DNA of 64,000 bases from Streptosporangium sandarakinum (GCF_013409935.1 NZ_JACCCO010000001.1:1116001-1180000), one strand, 5' to 3'; positions 6,904 through 15,345 are shown, counted from the first letter of the stretch. The notes: generated from the letters alone by a model not told the origin. Numbers and translations: made by a program.

Positions 6904-9900
6904 TTGAGCGAAGGACTCGCGTTCGCCGACCCGATCCCCGAGACCCCCGGGGCCGCCACCCGGACGGGCGCGCGACGGGCCCTGGTCTTCCTGGACTCGC
7001 CGCCCGCCACACCCGACCGGCCCTTCGACCCCCCGGCCGCCGGACGGCCGGACACCCGCCTGGCGGCGGTGCTGCGCGCCGAGGGCTTCACCGTCGACGC
7101 CCGCCCCGGCGAGGGCGCGCGGGCCGACGGCGGCCGGGTGTGGGACTTCCTGCGGTCGGCCGGGGACGGCGACGTGCTGATGATCCGGCTGCCCGGCGGC
7201 AACGCCTGGACCTCCGGCCAGCTCGGCTCCATGATCGGCGCGTTCGGCCGGCGGGTCGGCGAGTCGGCGGCGGCGGCCGTGCTGCTGGTCATGGACTTCG
7301 GCTGGAGCGCCCTGGACGGCTCGGCCCCGCCGGTCAGGCAGCTCGGCGTGGCCGGGGAGCCCCGCCTGTCCGCGGCGGCGCTCACCCTGGCCCTGCGGTT
7401 CGGCGAACCCGCCCACGGCCCCGCCCCCAGCCTGACCGGCGTCCTGGCCGACGGCCTGGCCTCCCTGGCTGCCGACCCGGCGCGCGGCGCGGTCACCGTC
7501 GGCGACCTGCACGCCCACGCGCTGCGCCACTACGCCGCCGTCTCCTCCCCCCGCACCCCAATCCTGCTGGCGTACGGCCCCGCCGCGGACGTCCCGCTGA
7601 CCCGGCCCCGTCTCCCGGCCGCGCCCGCGCCCTCGCCGGTGCACGCCGCCTTCGCCCGCACCCTCACCGTGCTCGGCGACCCCGCTCCCCCGGCCTCGGG
7701 CACCGAGATCGTGCGGCGGGTCTACGAGCTGCACCTGAGCGAGCACGCCCGGCAGGTGCTGCGCGGCGCCTCCCTGCTGGAGGAGGGCGAGCCGGTCGAG
7801 GAGATCCTCGGCGACGCCGCCGAGCTGCGGCACTGGGGGCTGCTCGGCGAGACGGCCCTGTTCGCCCACCCCGACGTGCGGGCCTTCGGCTACTCCCGGC
7901 TGAGCCCGGCGGAGCGGGCGCGGACGTCGGCGCTGCTGCGGCGGTGGCGGGCCGGGCGGCGGGCCGTACAGCCCCGGGCCAGGCTCACCGCCGACCGGTG
8001 GACCACCGACGACCAGCTCGGCCACCGGATCTACGCCGAGGCGATCGCCGCGTTCGTCCGCCACCCCGAGACCCGGCCGCCGCTCACCATCGGCGTCAAG
8101 GGCCCGTGGGGCGCCGGCAAGACCTCCCTGATGCGGATGATCCAGGACCTCCTGGACCCCGGGGCCGCCGGGGACGGCCCCGCCGAGATCCACCTGCCGG
8201 ACCCCGGCGGGGCGGGCGACCTGACCAACGCCGAGGTGCTGTCCAGGGCCGGACGGCGGCGGCGCGGCGGCGCGGGCCGGGCCGAACCCGGGGCCCTGCC
8301 GGTGCGGCGGGCCGACTGGCGGCCGACGGTGTGGTTCAACCCGTGGATGTACCAGAGCGGGGAGCAGGTCTGGGCCGGGCTGGCTCACGAGATCATCAGC
8401 CAGGTCACCCGGCGGCTGCCCCGCACCGAACGGGAACGGTTCTGGCTGGAGCTGAACCTGTCCAGGATCGACCCCGAGGCGGTCCGCCGCCGCGCCTACC
8501 AGCTCGCGGTGACCCGGCTGGTGCCGCTCGCCCTCGGCCTGCTCGCCGCCCTGGTCCTCACCGGCGCGCTGCTCGCCGGGGCCGCGCTGCTGCCGGCGTT
8601 CGCCGCCCTGCTGTCGAACGCGGCCGCCGCGGTCGGCGCGGCCGGGGCGGTCACCGCCGTCGGGGCGGGAGCCGTACGGCTGGCGAGGTTCTTCGGGGAG
8701 TCGGCCGGCAACGCCTTCTGCGACCTGGTCAGCCAGCCGGACCTGTTCGCCCCCGGCTCGGCCGACGGCCCGGCGGGCGAGTTGCTGAGCGGCCCCGGCT
8801 ACCGGTCCAGGGCGGGTTTCCTGCACCTGGTGCAGACCGACATGCGGCAGGTGCTCGACCTGGTGGCCACCGAGGAGCGGCCCCTGGTGGTGTTCGTCGA
8901 CGACCTGGACCGGTGCTCGCCGGGAACGGTGGCGCAGGTCATCGAGGCGATCAACCTGTTCCTCGCCGGGGAGTTCCCCAACTGCGTGTTCGTGCTGGCC
9001 ATGGAGCCGGAGGTGGTGGCCGCGCACGTCGAGGCCGCCTACCGGGAGCTGGCCGAGACGCTGCCGGACGACGGGCGGTCCGGGCTGGGCTGGCGGTTCC
9101 TGGAGAAGATCGTGCAGCTGCCGCTGAGCGTGCCGCTGCTGGACGACGCCGACCGGCTGCCGGCCTTCGTCCGGGCGCTGCTGGGCATGCCGGAGGTCAC
9201 CGACGCCCCGGGGGCGGGTCCCGGTGGGGAGGCCGGGGACCGGCGCTCCGCGGGGAACGGCGGGGCCGAGGACGGGCGACGCGGAGGCGGTCACGGCGAA
9301 ACCGGCGGTCACGGTGGGATCGACGGGACCGGCGGGTCCAGCGGGACCGTTGAGACCGGAGCCGGGCGCGGGAACGGCTCCGGGCATTCGGCCGGGAACG
9401 GGGGCACCGGGAACGCCGAAGACGCGGGCGGGGACGGGGACGGGAACGCCGCCGGGACGCCCTGCCCGGACGTCCCCGGGGCGCGCACGCCGCTCGACGT
9501 GCCGCTCGCCGTACCCCGGCCGGGGCCGGTGAGGCCGCCGGACCCGTCGCTGGTGAGCCGTCTGGAGGACGCGATCTGGGCGCTCCGGCCGACGGCCGCG
9601 ACCCTGGACGAGGCGGCGCGGCGGGCCCAGGAGGAGCTGGGCGTGGACTGCTCGGACGCGATCGGCGGGCTGGCCACGGCGACCCGCGAGGCGGCCGACC
9701 GGGTCTTCGACGAGCTCTACAGCGACGAGAACGCCTACCGGGCCATCGAGTTCGTCCTGCCTGCCCTGATGTTCTTCAACCCCCGGGAGATCAAGCGCTA
9801 CGTCAACGTCTTCCGCTTCTACTCGTTCATCGCCTACCGGCGGACGCTCGCCGGGGCCGCCCCCGCCTCCGACGGGGAGGTCGCCAAACTGGCGGCGCTG

Positions 9901-10200
9901 ACCATCCACTGGCCGCATCTGCTGACCTCCCTGGCCCGGGAGACGGGCGGGACGACCGCGCTGGAGCGGCTGGAGGAGGCCGCGGGCGACGACGCCGCCT
10001 GGGAGCGGGCCGTACGCGAGTGCGGGCTGGCGGCGGTCCGCGAGGCGGGACCCCCGGGGCCGTACGGGCCTCCGGGACCGTCCGGGCCGTGGGGACCGCC
10101 GGGGACGGACGGCGACGGGGACGTCGCCCACCTGGACCCGCTGCGGAACCTGCTGCGCTTCCCGCACCCCGTCGCCGCCCTGGCCCGCCACCTCCTCTGA
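6904..10200 (+). CDS. KAP family P-loop NTPase with N-terminal degenerate caspase-like domain
   Basis: 1098 residues from TTG 6904 (GGAGG four bases upstream); an in-frame GTG at 6871 would add 11 residues but sits in a hairpin. Residues about 20-220 have the layout of caspase-like (C14) domains: a first strand (RALVFLDSP), DTRLAAVLRAEGFTV, GDVLMIRLPGGN (about 90-100) where SGHG is expected, VMDFGWSALDG (about 129-139) where DCCxSG is expected, then SLTGVLADGLASLAAD, TVGDLHAHALRHY and TP. Both catalytic His and Cys appear to be lost. The KAP domain follows: Walker A GPWGAGKT (400-407), two membrane segments (about 539-567 and 575-600), Walker B LVVFVDDLD (661-669). A Gly/Asp-rich linker (about 766-860) and a collagen-like PPGPYGPPGPSGPWGPPG tail (about 1049-1070) are odd additions. 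KAP NTPases are membrane-anchored; PifA, a known member, excludes phage. A conflict or signalling role is inferred. Confidence 0.88.
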   Translation: MSEGLAFADPIPETPGAATRTGARRALVFLDSPPATPDRPFDPPAAGRPDTRLAAVLRAEGFTVDARPGEGARADGGRVWDFLRSAGDGDVLMIRLPGGNAWTSGQLGSMIGAFGRRVGESAAAAVLLVMDFGWSALDGSAPPVRQLGVAGEPRLSAAALTLALRFGEPAHGPAPSLTGVLADGLASLAADPARGAVTVGDLHAHALRHYAAVSSPRTPILLAYGPAADVPLTRPRLPAAPAPSPVHAAFARTLTVLGDPAPPASGTEIVRRVYELHLSEHARQVLRGASLLEEGEPVEEILGDAAELRHWGLLGETALFAHPDVRAFGYSRLSPAERARTSALLRRWRAGRRAVQPRARLTADRWTTDDQLGHRIYAEAIAAFVRHPETRPPLTIGVKGPWGAGKTSLMRMIQDLLDPGAAGDGPAEIHLPDPGGAGDLTNAEVLSRAGRRRRGGAGRAEPGALPVRRADWRPTVWFNPWMYQSGEQVWAGLAHEIISQVTRRLPRTERERFWLELNLSRIDPEAVRRRAYQLAVTRLVPLALGLLAALVLTGALLAGAALLPAFAALLSNAAAAVGAAGAVTAVGAGAVRLARFFGESAGNAFCDLVSQPDLFAPGSADGPAGELLSGPGYRSRAGFLHLVQTDMRQVLDLVATEERPLVVFVDDLDRCSPGTVAQVIEAINLFLAGEFPNCVFVLAMEPEVVAAHVEAAYRELAETLPDDGRSGLGWRFLEKIVQLPLSVPLLDDADRLPAFVRALLGMPEVTDAPGAGPGGEAGDRRSAGNGGAEDGRRGGGHGETGGHGGIDGTGGSSGTVETGAGRGNGSGHSAGNGGTGNAEDAGGDGDGNAAGTPCPDVPGARTPLDVPLAVPRPGPVRPPDPSLVSRLEDAIWALRPTAATLDEAARRAQEELGVDCSDAIGGLATATREAADRVFDELYSDENAYRAIEFVLPALMFFNPREIKRYVNVFRFYSFIAYRRTLAGAAPASDGEVAKLAALTIHWPHLLTSLARETGGTTALERLEEAAGDDAAWERAVRECGLAAVREAGPPGPYGPPGPSGPWGPPGTDGDGDVAHLDPLRNLLRFPHPVAALARHLL

Positions 10201-10222
10201 ACGCCCCGCCTCCCGGGGACGG

Positions 10223-10447
10223 TCACCGCCGTACGGTCGCCTGCTTGCGGCCCCGGGCGGAGGGTCCCCGCCAGGTGGGGACGTTCCCGGAGCCGCGGCC
10301 GGGCTGGCGCAGCGTCTCCTTGCGGGGATCGGCGGCCTGGTCGCGGCGGCGCTTGCGCATGATCAGCCACCCGGCCCCGAGCACGGCGAGCCCGAGGGGC
10401 GTTCTGGAGAGCCAGCGGGTCGCCACGAGCTGCAGGATCCTCTTCAT
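10223..10447 (-). CDS. Small single-pass membrane protein, basic C-terminus
   Basis: 74 residues. One hydrophobic helix at about residues 13-31 (RTPLGLAVLGAGWLIM) is preceded by a short basic amphipathic N-terminus (MKRILQLVATRWLS) and followed by a strongly basic tail (RKRRRDQ ... RGRKQATVRR). A ribosome site (GGGAGAAG) directly precedes the ATG. I do not recognise a function; similar short proteins are annotated as DUF families in Streptosporangiales, but I cannot name one with confidence. It is convergent with the KAP gene, with only 22 bases between the stops, and divergent from the GT-C gene. Confidence 0.65.
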   Translation of the reverse strand: MKRILQLVATRWLSRTPLGLAVLGAGWLIMRKRRRDQAADPRKETLRQPGRGSGNVPTWRGPSARGRKQATVRR

Positions 10448-10578
10448 CTTCTCCCTCTCTCAGCTAGCCTCCGTCTCCTCTACCCCGGCCCCCGCCCCGC
10501 ATGCCAGGCGACGGCCTCAGCCGCCGGGCCCGCGGCCATGACGGCTGACCTGCCCGGACCTGCTACTACGGTGAACGG

Positions 10579-12180
10579 GTGCGCGCAGTCCTCCCCCGAC
10601 GACCCCGCCCCCGGACCGGAAGCGGCGCGACCGCCTCATGGCGCCGCCGGGCGGCCGTCGCCGTCCCCCCGCTGATGGCCGCCGCCATCGCCGGATGGGG
10701 GATCACCGTGCCGTCGCTGTGGCGGGACGAGTCGGTCACCGGCATGGCCGCCCGCATGTCCCTGCCCGAGCTGCGGGCGCTCCTCGCCGACATCGACACC
10801 GTCCACGCCCTGTACTACCTGCTCATGCGGCCGTTCGCCGCGCTCGGCGCCTCCGGCCCCGTCGAGCTGGCGCTGCGGCTGCCGTCGCTGCTCGCGTTCG
10901 CCGCCGCCGCGTACGGCGTGGCCGTCCTGGGCCGCCGCCTCGCCGGTCCGGCGGCCGGCCTGTGGAGCGGCCTGCTGTACGCCGTCCTGCCGATCATGTC
11001 CCGCTACGCCCAGGAGGCGCGCGGCTACGCGCTGGTCAGCGCGGTCGCCGTGCTGGCCACGTGGCTGCTCGTCACGGCGCTGGAGCGGCCGTCACGGCTG
11101 CGGTTCGCCGGGTACGGGGCGGCGGTCGCCCTGCTCGGGTGGCTGCACCTGTACGCCCTGCTCCTGCTGGTCGCGCACGCCGTCGCCGTACTCGCCGCCG
11201 GACGGGCCGTCCCCGGGACGCGACCGCCGCGGCGCCCCCGGTCCTCTCCCACGTCACACCCGCCGCGAGGGCCGCTGCGGCCGCCATGGCCGTCGTGGCT
11301 GCTCGCCGTGGCCGGCGCCGGGGTCGCGCTGGCGCCGCTCGTGGTGGTCGCGGCCGGGCAGCGGGACACCCAGCTGTTCTGGCTGCGCTCCCCCGGCCCG
11401 CCGGAGCTGGTGGCCTTCCCGATCGGGGTGGCCGGGAGCGCGGCCGGGGCGGCGGCGGTGTTCGGCCTGGCGGTGTGGGGCGGGTGGTCGGCCCGCCGTA
11501 CGCCGCTCGTCGCGGCCTGGGCGGTCCTGCCGTTCGCGATCTCGTTCGCCGTGTCGCAGGTGGCGCCGATCTACCATCCCCGGTACGTGCTGGTCGTGGT
11601 CCCCGGGATCGCGCTCGCCGCCGGGATCGGCCTGACCCGCCTCGCCGCGATCGCGGGCCGATGGCGGTTCGCGGTCGCCGTGCCCGCCGTCCTGCTCGTC
11701 GCCGCGACGGCCCTCCCGGCGCACGAGGCGCTCCGCACGCCGGACAGCCGCCCCGACGACCTGCGGTCCCTGACCGCCGCCCTCGACGCCGAGGTGCGGC
11801 CCGGTGACCGGGTGCTCTTCGTGCCGTACCGGTACCGGCTGTTCGTCGCCGTCTACGGCGGGCCGTACGAGCGCCTGGTGGACCTCACCCACGCGCCCGG
11901 CCGGTACGAGCCGCGCACCGCTGCCGAGTTCACCGCCGCGGCGGCCGGGGCGAACCGGATCTGGCTGGTCTCGGCGCGGATCGGCAAGGTCTACGCCGCC
12001 GACCCGCGCCTGGTGGCGCTGCGGAGCGCCTTCTCCGCCGCCGGGCCGACCCGGCGGTTCGGCTCCATCCGCCTCACGCTCTACCGGCCCCGCGGGGCCG
12101 AGCGGCACCGGGCCGGGGTGGAGCGGCGGTCCGGCGGCGCCCGTGACGCCGCCACCTCCACACCCGCGCCGCCCGCCTGA
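10579..12180 (+). CDS. GT-C fold glycosyltransferase (polyprenyl-phosphate-sugar dependent, GT39/ArnT-like)
   Basis: 533 residues, polytopic with roughly ten hydrophobic segments. The first extracytoplasmic loop has the acidic LWRDESVT motif expected of GT-C enzymes, followed by ALYYLLMRPF, LRLPSLLAFAAAAYG and the typical YAQEARGYAL motif. A soluble C-terminal domain (about 400-510) follows the last helix. Such proteins transfer sugars from polyprenyl-phosphate donors to proteins, lipids or wall polymers on the outer face of the membrane; donor and acceptor are not predictable. GTG 10579 is chosen because TACGGT (10567-10572) is exactly six bases upstream, the spacing of a leaderless promoter; no Shine-Dalgarno is seen. 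A Pro/Arg-rich cytoplasmic loop (about 215-235) is poorly conserved-looking. Confidence 0.85.
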   Translation: MRAVLPRRPRPRTGSGATASWRRRAAVAVPPLMAAAIAGWGITVPSLWRDESVTGMAARMSLPELRALLADIDTVHALYYLLMRPFAALGASGPVELALRLPSLLAFAAAAYGVAVLGRRLAGPAAGLWSGLLYAVLPIMSRYAQEARGYALVSAVAVLATWLLVTALERPSRLRFAGYGAAVALLGWLHLYALLLLVAHAVAVLAAGRAVPGTRPPRRPRSSPTSHPPRGPLRPPWPSWLLAVAGAGVALAPLVVVAAGQRDTQLFWLRSPGPPELVAFPIGVAGSAAGAAAVFGLAVWGGWSARRTPLVAAWAVLPFAISFAVSQVAPIYHPRYVLVVVPGIALAAGIGLTRLAAIAGRWRFAVAVPAVLLVAATALPAHEALRTPDSRPDDLRSLTAALDAEVRPGDRVLFVPYRYRLFVAVYGGPYERLVDLTHAPGRYEPRTAAEFTAAAAGANRIWLVSARIGKVYAADPRLVALRSAFSAAGPTRRFGSIRLTLYRPRGAERHRAGVERRSGGARDAATSTPAPPA

Positions 12181-12319
12181 CGGACGGCGGCCGGCTCCAC
12201 GGCCGCGTCGCCGAAGAGCAGGCGAAACCCCATTCCGGACGGGCCCCGGGGCCCCGCTCCGGACGCCCCGTGGGCACGCTCCCATATCCCGGGAGAGCGC
12301 TTCCTCCTATCCTTGGCCG

Positions 12320-13114
12320 ATGGAACTAGCGGAGATCCGCACCTACCCCGTCAAGTCCACCGCAGGCATCCTCCGCCCATCCGCCCGAGTCCTCCCCTGG
12401 GGCCTGGAAGGCGACCGCCGCTGGGGCGTGGTGGACCCGCTGGGAGAACTGATCTGGGTGGGCGAACACCCCCGCCTCCTCTCGGTCTCGGCCGCCGAGA
12501 CCCCTGAAGGCGGCCTCCGCCTGTCGGCGAAGGGCATGGGCGAGCTCAGGGTCCCCCCGGCCACCGGCGACACGATCCCGATGGGTTGCTCCAACCTCGA
12601 CCGGGCCGTGCTCGCCCACGCCGACGCCCATGAATGGTTCACCCGCCTGCTCGGCAGGCCCGCCCGCCTCATCTGGCTGGACGAGCCCGCACGCCGGGCC
12701 GGCGCCGGGGAGTACGCCGGCCTCTGGGACGGGCCCCTCCATCTCGTCTCCAGGAGTTCGCTCCGGCGCCTGGACGACTGGATCGCCGAAGGCGCCCTGG
12801 AACGCCGGGAGCACCCCCCGGGCCCCCTCGACATCGCCCGCTTCCGGCCCAACGCCGTCATCGACGGCGCGGAACCCTTCGCGGAGGACGCCTGGGCATC
12901 GGTCAGCATCGGCGAGATCGACTTCCGCGTCTCGGAGTCGTGCGACCGCTGCGCCGCCACCATCTGGAACCCCACCACTCAGGAGCGCGGCAGGGAACCC
13001 CTGAGAACCCTGGCCGAACGCCGCCGCTGGGACGGAAAGACCTGGTTCGGCATCCGCCTGGTGCCCAGGAACGTCGGCGAACTGAGAGTCGGCGACGAAG
13101 TCCGGCCAGGCTAG
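12320..13114 (+). CDS. MOSC domain protein (YcbX/mARC-like)
   Basis: 264 residues. The N-terminal MOSC beta-barrel (MELAEIRTYPVKSTAGI ... GLEGDRRWGVVDPLGELI) is followed by the MOSC domain with FRPNAVIDGAEPFAEDAW and the cofactor-binding segment SESCDRCAATIWNPTTQERGREPLRTL. In the YcbX/mARC group the conserved Cys of this segment ligates molybdenum, so this is probably a molybdenum-cofactor enzyme reducing N-hydroxylated compounds. Unlike E. coli YcbX it has no C-terminal ferredoxin domain, so it needs a separate electron donor. TATCCT (12308-12313) lies six bases upstream of ATG 12320 and no ribosome site is present, indicating a leaderless transcript. It is convergent with the acetyltransferase gene. 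Confidence 0.88.
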   Translation: MELAEIRTYPVKSTAGILRPSARVLPWGLEGDRRWGVVDPLGELIWVGEHPRLLSVSAAETPEGGLRLSAKGMGELRVPPATGDTIPMGCSNLDRAVLAHADAHEWFTRLLGRPARLIWLDEPARRAGAGEYAGLWDGPLHLVSRSSLRRLDDWIAEGALERREHPPGPLDIARFRPNAVIDGAEPFAEDAWASVSIGEIDFRVSESCDRCAATIWNPTTQERGREPLRTLAERRRWDGKTWFGIRLVPRNVGELRVGDEVRPG

Positions 13115-13144
13115 CCGGTCAGGCGCTCCGTGGCCGCCTTCGAT

Positions 13145-13164
13145 GGCCGCCTTCGATGGCGGCC
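13145..13164. terminator. Hairpin between convergent genes
   Basis: GGCCGCC (13145-13151), loop TTCGAT, GGCGGCC (13158-13164). The left arm and loop are tandemly duplicated just upstream (13132-13144), so alternative pairing is possible. It separates the convergent MOSC and acetyltransferase genes and probably terminates both. Confidence 0.6.
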
Positions 13165-13187
13165 GAACCCCCGGACGGCGCCGCGGC

Positions 13188-13730
13188 CTAGCCCTTCGAG
13201 TCCGGCTTCCAGTCCTGGACGAGGAGGCCGAGCAGCACCTCGTCCAGGAACTCGCCCATCACCCAGGCCGCCGAGCGCAGCACGCCCTCGCGGACGAAGC
13301 CGTTGCGCTCGGCGGAGCGCAGCATCGCGGCGTTGTCCGCCAGCGTCTCGATCTGCAGCCGATGCAGGCCGCGCACGGCGAAACCGTAGTGGCACAGCAC
13401 CGCGACCACGTCGGTGCCGTAGCCCTTGCCACGGGCCGCCGGCCGCAGCCCCAGCCCGATGTGCGCGGACCGGCTGTGGTTGTCGATACCCCACAGCGTC
13501 GCGGCGCCGACCAGCGTGCCGCCGTCCAGCTCCACGACCGAGAAGGAGGCGTGCCCCTGCTCCTTGTCGTCCACCGCGAACTGCGAATCCTTCGAGCCGG
13601 GCATGATCGGCCGCCACGGCTGGCCCACGGACCGCGAGGTGTTGACCACGTCGTCGTAGAGCTCGGTCTGCAGAATCGGGATGTCGTCCTCGTGCCGGGC
13701 CCTGAGCCCGACCTTGTCACCTCTCAGCAC
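13188..13730 (-). CDS. GNAT N-acetyltransferase, RimJ/RimL type
   Basis: 180 residues. The N-terminus LRGDKVGLRARHEDDIPILQTELYDD is typical of RimJ/RimL-like GNATs. The acetyl-CoA site is HIGLGLRPAARGKGYGTDVVAVLCHYGF, followed by LHRLQIETLADNAAMLRSAERNGFVREGVLR. Such enzymes acetylate N-termini of ribosomal proteins or small molecules; the substrate is unassigned. The GTG start has AGGA about 7 bases upstream. It stands alone between convergent MOSC and the dps gene, which is in the same orientation 130 bases upstream. Confidence 0.9.
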   Translation of the reverse strand: MLRGDKVGLRARHEDDIPILQTELYDDVVNTSRSVGQPWRPIMPGSKDSQFAVDDKEQGHASFSVVELDGGTLVGAATLWGIDNHSRSAHIGLGLRPAARGKGYGTDVVAVLCHYGFAVRGLHRLQIETLADNAAMLRSAERNGFVREGVLRSAAWVMGEFLDEVLLGLLVQDWKPDSKG

Positions 13731-13859
13731 GCGAGCTTCCTATCGGACCGGGCCGGTCGGCGGCAAACCGATAAGAACTCCGAACGGAACGGCGCTCCAG
13801 CCTCGATCAGGCCGGAGCGCCGGGGACGCGCCGGGTGGATCCGGCGCGGCGAGGCGGAC

Positions 13860-14327
13860 CTAGCGCTGGGCCTCCAGCATCCAGTGGTGCTTCTCCAGGT
13901 CCTGGGTGATCTCGATGAGGATGTCCTGGGTCACCGGGTCCGGCTTCTCGGTGGCGGCGACGCGCTCCCGCATCCGGCGGATGATGGACCCGAGGATGTC
14001 CGTCATGGCGGCGACGACCTTGCCGTCGTTGATGTAGCCCGCTTCCAGCTGCGGCAGCTCGTTCGTGTTGGCCAGCGTGGACGGCCGGCCGTCGGGGTTG
14101 CATCCCAGCGCCACCGCGCGTTCGGCGACGGTGTCGGCGTGCTCCCGGGCGGCCGCGACGATCTCGTCGAGCTGCAGGTGCAGGGAGCGGAAGTTGTGGC
14201 CGATCACGTTCCAGTGCGCCTGCTTGCCCACGAGCGAGAGGTTCAGCAGGTCGACGAGCGATCCCTGGAGGGTCTCGCCGATGACCTTCTTGTTCTCGGG
14301 AGTGAGCGGGCTGGTGATCGTGGACAT
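13860..14327 (-). CDS. dps: Dps family ferritin-like DNA-protection protein
   Basis: 155 residues, a normal Dps length. The ferroxidase region is clear: LVGKQAHWNVIGHNFRSLHLQLDEIVAAAREHADTVAERAVALG supplies the His, Asp and Glu residues used at the Dps dimer interface. Dps dodecamers oxidise and store iron with peroxide and protect DNA under starvation and oxidative stress. The start at 14327 (MSTITSPLTPENKK) has GGGGAG seven bases upstream; the frame stays open to 14384 but that extension is not Dps-like. Divergent from it is a MerR-type regulator, with tandem palindromes between; dps may be under that regulator or a sigma factor. Confidence 0.95.
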   Translation of the reverse strand: MSTITSPLTPENKKVIGETLQGSLVDLLNLSLVGKQAHWNVIGHNFRSLHLQLDEIVAAAREHADTVAERAVALGCNPDGRPSTLANTNELPQLEAGYINDGKVVAAMTDILGSIIRRMRERVAATEKPDPVTQDILIEITQDLEKHHWMLEAQR

Positions 14328-14349
14328 GAGATATCTCCCCGTTATCGTC

Positions 14350-14367
14350 CTATGTCCTTCTATGTCC
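14350..14367 (-). promoter_or_regulatory. Tandem CTATGTCC repeat in the dps upstream region
   Basis: CTATGTCC occurs at 14350-14357 and 14360-14367, a period of ten bases, 23 bases upstream of the dps start. It may be a regulator site or part of the dps promoter; no clear -10/-35 pair is assignable. Confidence 0.35.
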
Positions 14368-14400
14368 CAAACGCCCATACCCACCGAACGGCTTCTTATG

Positions 14401-14430
14401 TTGACAGTGTCACGATGACAGTGTCATTGT
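14401..14430 (+). promoter_or_regulatory. MerR-type promoter with two TGACAGTGTCA palindromes
   Basis: TTGACA (14401-14406) and CATTGT (14425-14430) are separated by 18 bases, and the ATG follows six bases after the -10, indicating leaderless transcription. Two identical 11-base palindromes, TGACAGTGTCA, lie at 14402-14412 and 14416-14426, one on the -35 and one abutting the -10. They are the obvious operators for the encoded MerR-like protein. Confidence 0.65.
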
Positions 14431-14436
14431 TGGAAC

Positions 14437-15345
14437 ATGGAGTGGACGATCGGCGAACTGGCCGAGCAGGCGACGGCCCTGCTGGGTCCCACCGCCCAGC
14501 TCAGCGGGCGCGTCAGGGACGTGCCCAACGAGCGCCTCATCCGGTGGTACGCCACGATCGGGCTCCTCGACCCGCCCCTGACCCGCCGTGGCCGCGTCGC
14601 CCTGTACGGCAGGCGCCACCTGCTCCAACTCGTCGCCGTCAAGCGCCGCCAGGCCGAGGGCCGGACCATCGCCGAGATCCAGGCCGAGCTGGCCGGAGCC
14701 ACCGACCGGACGCTGGAGGCGATCGCGGACATCCCCGAGCCGCCCGCGGGGTCACCCGCCGGACCGGCCGCCGGGCCACCGGCCGCGCCGCGTGCCGCGC
14801 GCCCGCGCTTCTGGGCCACGCCGCCCGCCGCGACCGGAGCCGCGCCCGCCCCTCCCCCGCCGTCCGGCGCACCTCCGAACACTTCCCCGTCATCGGCCGC
14901 GCCGCCCGGCGCACCGCCGAACATCCCGCGGTCGCCCACCGGCCGCCCGCCCGCCGCCGTACCCGCCCCTCCCCCGCGACCGGCGGCGCCCGGGGCCGCC
15001 GCGCGGTCCCTCCGGCGCGCACCCCGCCAGGCCGGGAGCCGGCCCGCACCACACCCGGAAGCCGGGCCGCCCACCTCCTCACCCGCCGCCGTGGGGCCGC
15101 AGTCCCCCGGCACGAAGCCTCAGCCTCCGGACACGCCGGCCACCGTGAGGCCGCAGGCCCCGCCCCCGAGTGGGCCGCCGGCCGTGGCCGTCCACGGCGT
15201 ACGGCTCGCACCGGGCGTGACGCTGCTGCTCGACGGCGGCCGCGCGCCCTCCCCGGACGACCTCACCGCGATCGGCGCCGCGTCCCGGGCGCTCCTCGCG
15301 GTCCTGCGTGAACACGACCTCGTCCCTCCGGAAGGAGAGCAGTGA
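14437..15345 (+). CDS. MerR-like HTH regulator with long Pro/Ala-rich linker
   Basis: 302 residues. Residues 1-90 form a MerR-type winged HTH (WTIGELAEQATALLG ... VRDVPNERLIRWYATIGLLDPPLTRRGRVALYGRRHLLQLVAVKRRQAEGRTIAEIQAEL). Residues about 100-245 are low-complexity Pro/Ala/Arg. A short structured C-terminus (about 248-300: VAVHGVRLAPGVTLLLDGG ... LTAIGAASRALLAVLREHDL) follows, perhaps an oligomerisation or sensor element. Its stop overlaps the start of the VIT/vWA gene, so the two are translationally coupled; in other actinobacteria such MerR-like genes also accompany VIT-vWA genes. The promoter carries two tandem palindromes and is probably leaderless. The signal sensed is unknown. Confidence 0.8.
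   Translation: MEWTIGELAEQATALLGPTAQLSGRVRDVPNERLIRWYATIGLLDPPLTRRGRVALYGRRHLLQLVAVKRRQAEGRTIAEIQAELAGATDRTLEAIADIPEPPAGSPAGPAAGPPAAPRAARPRFWATPPAATGAAPAPPPPSGAPPNTSPSSAAPPGAPPNIPRSPTGRPPAAVPAPPPRPAAPGAAARSLRRAPRQAGSRPAPHPEAGPPTSSPAAVGPQSPGTKPQPPDTPATVRPQAPPPSGPPAVAVHGVRLAPGVTLLLDGGRAPSPDDLTAIGAASRALLAVLREHDLVPPEGEQ

Noticed and set aside
6856-10191. Long antisense reading frame (over 1100 codons) opposite the KAP gene
   Set aside because: It mirrors the codon GC bias of the real gene, contains no recognisable domain, and is Gly/Arg/Pro-rich throughout.
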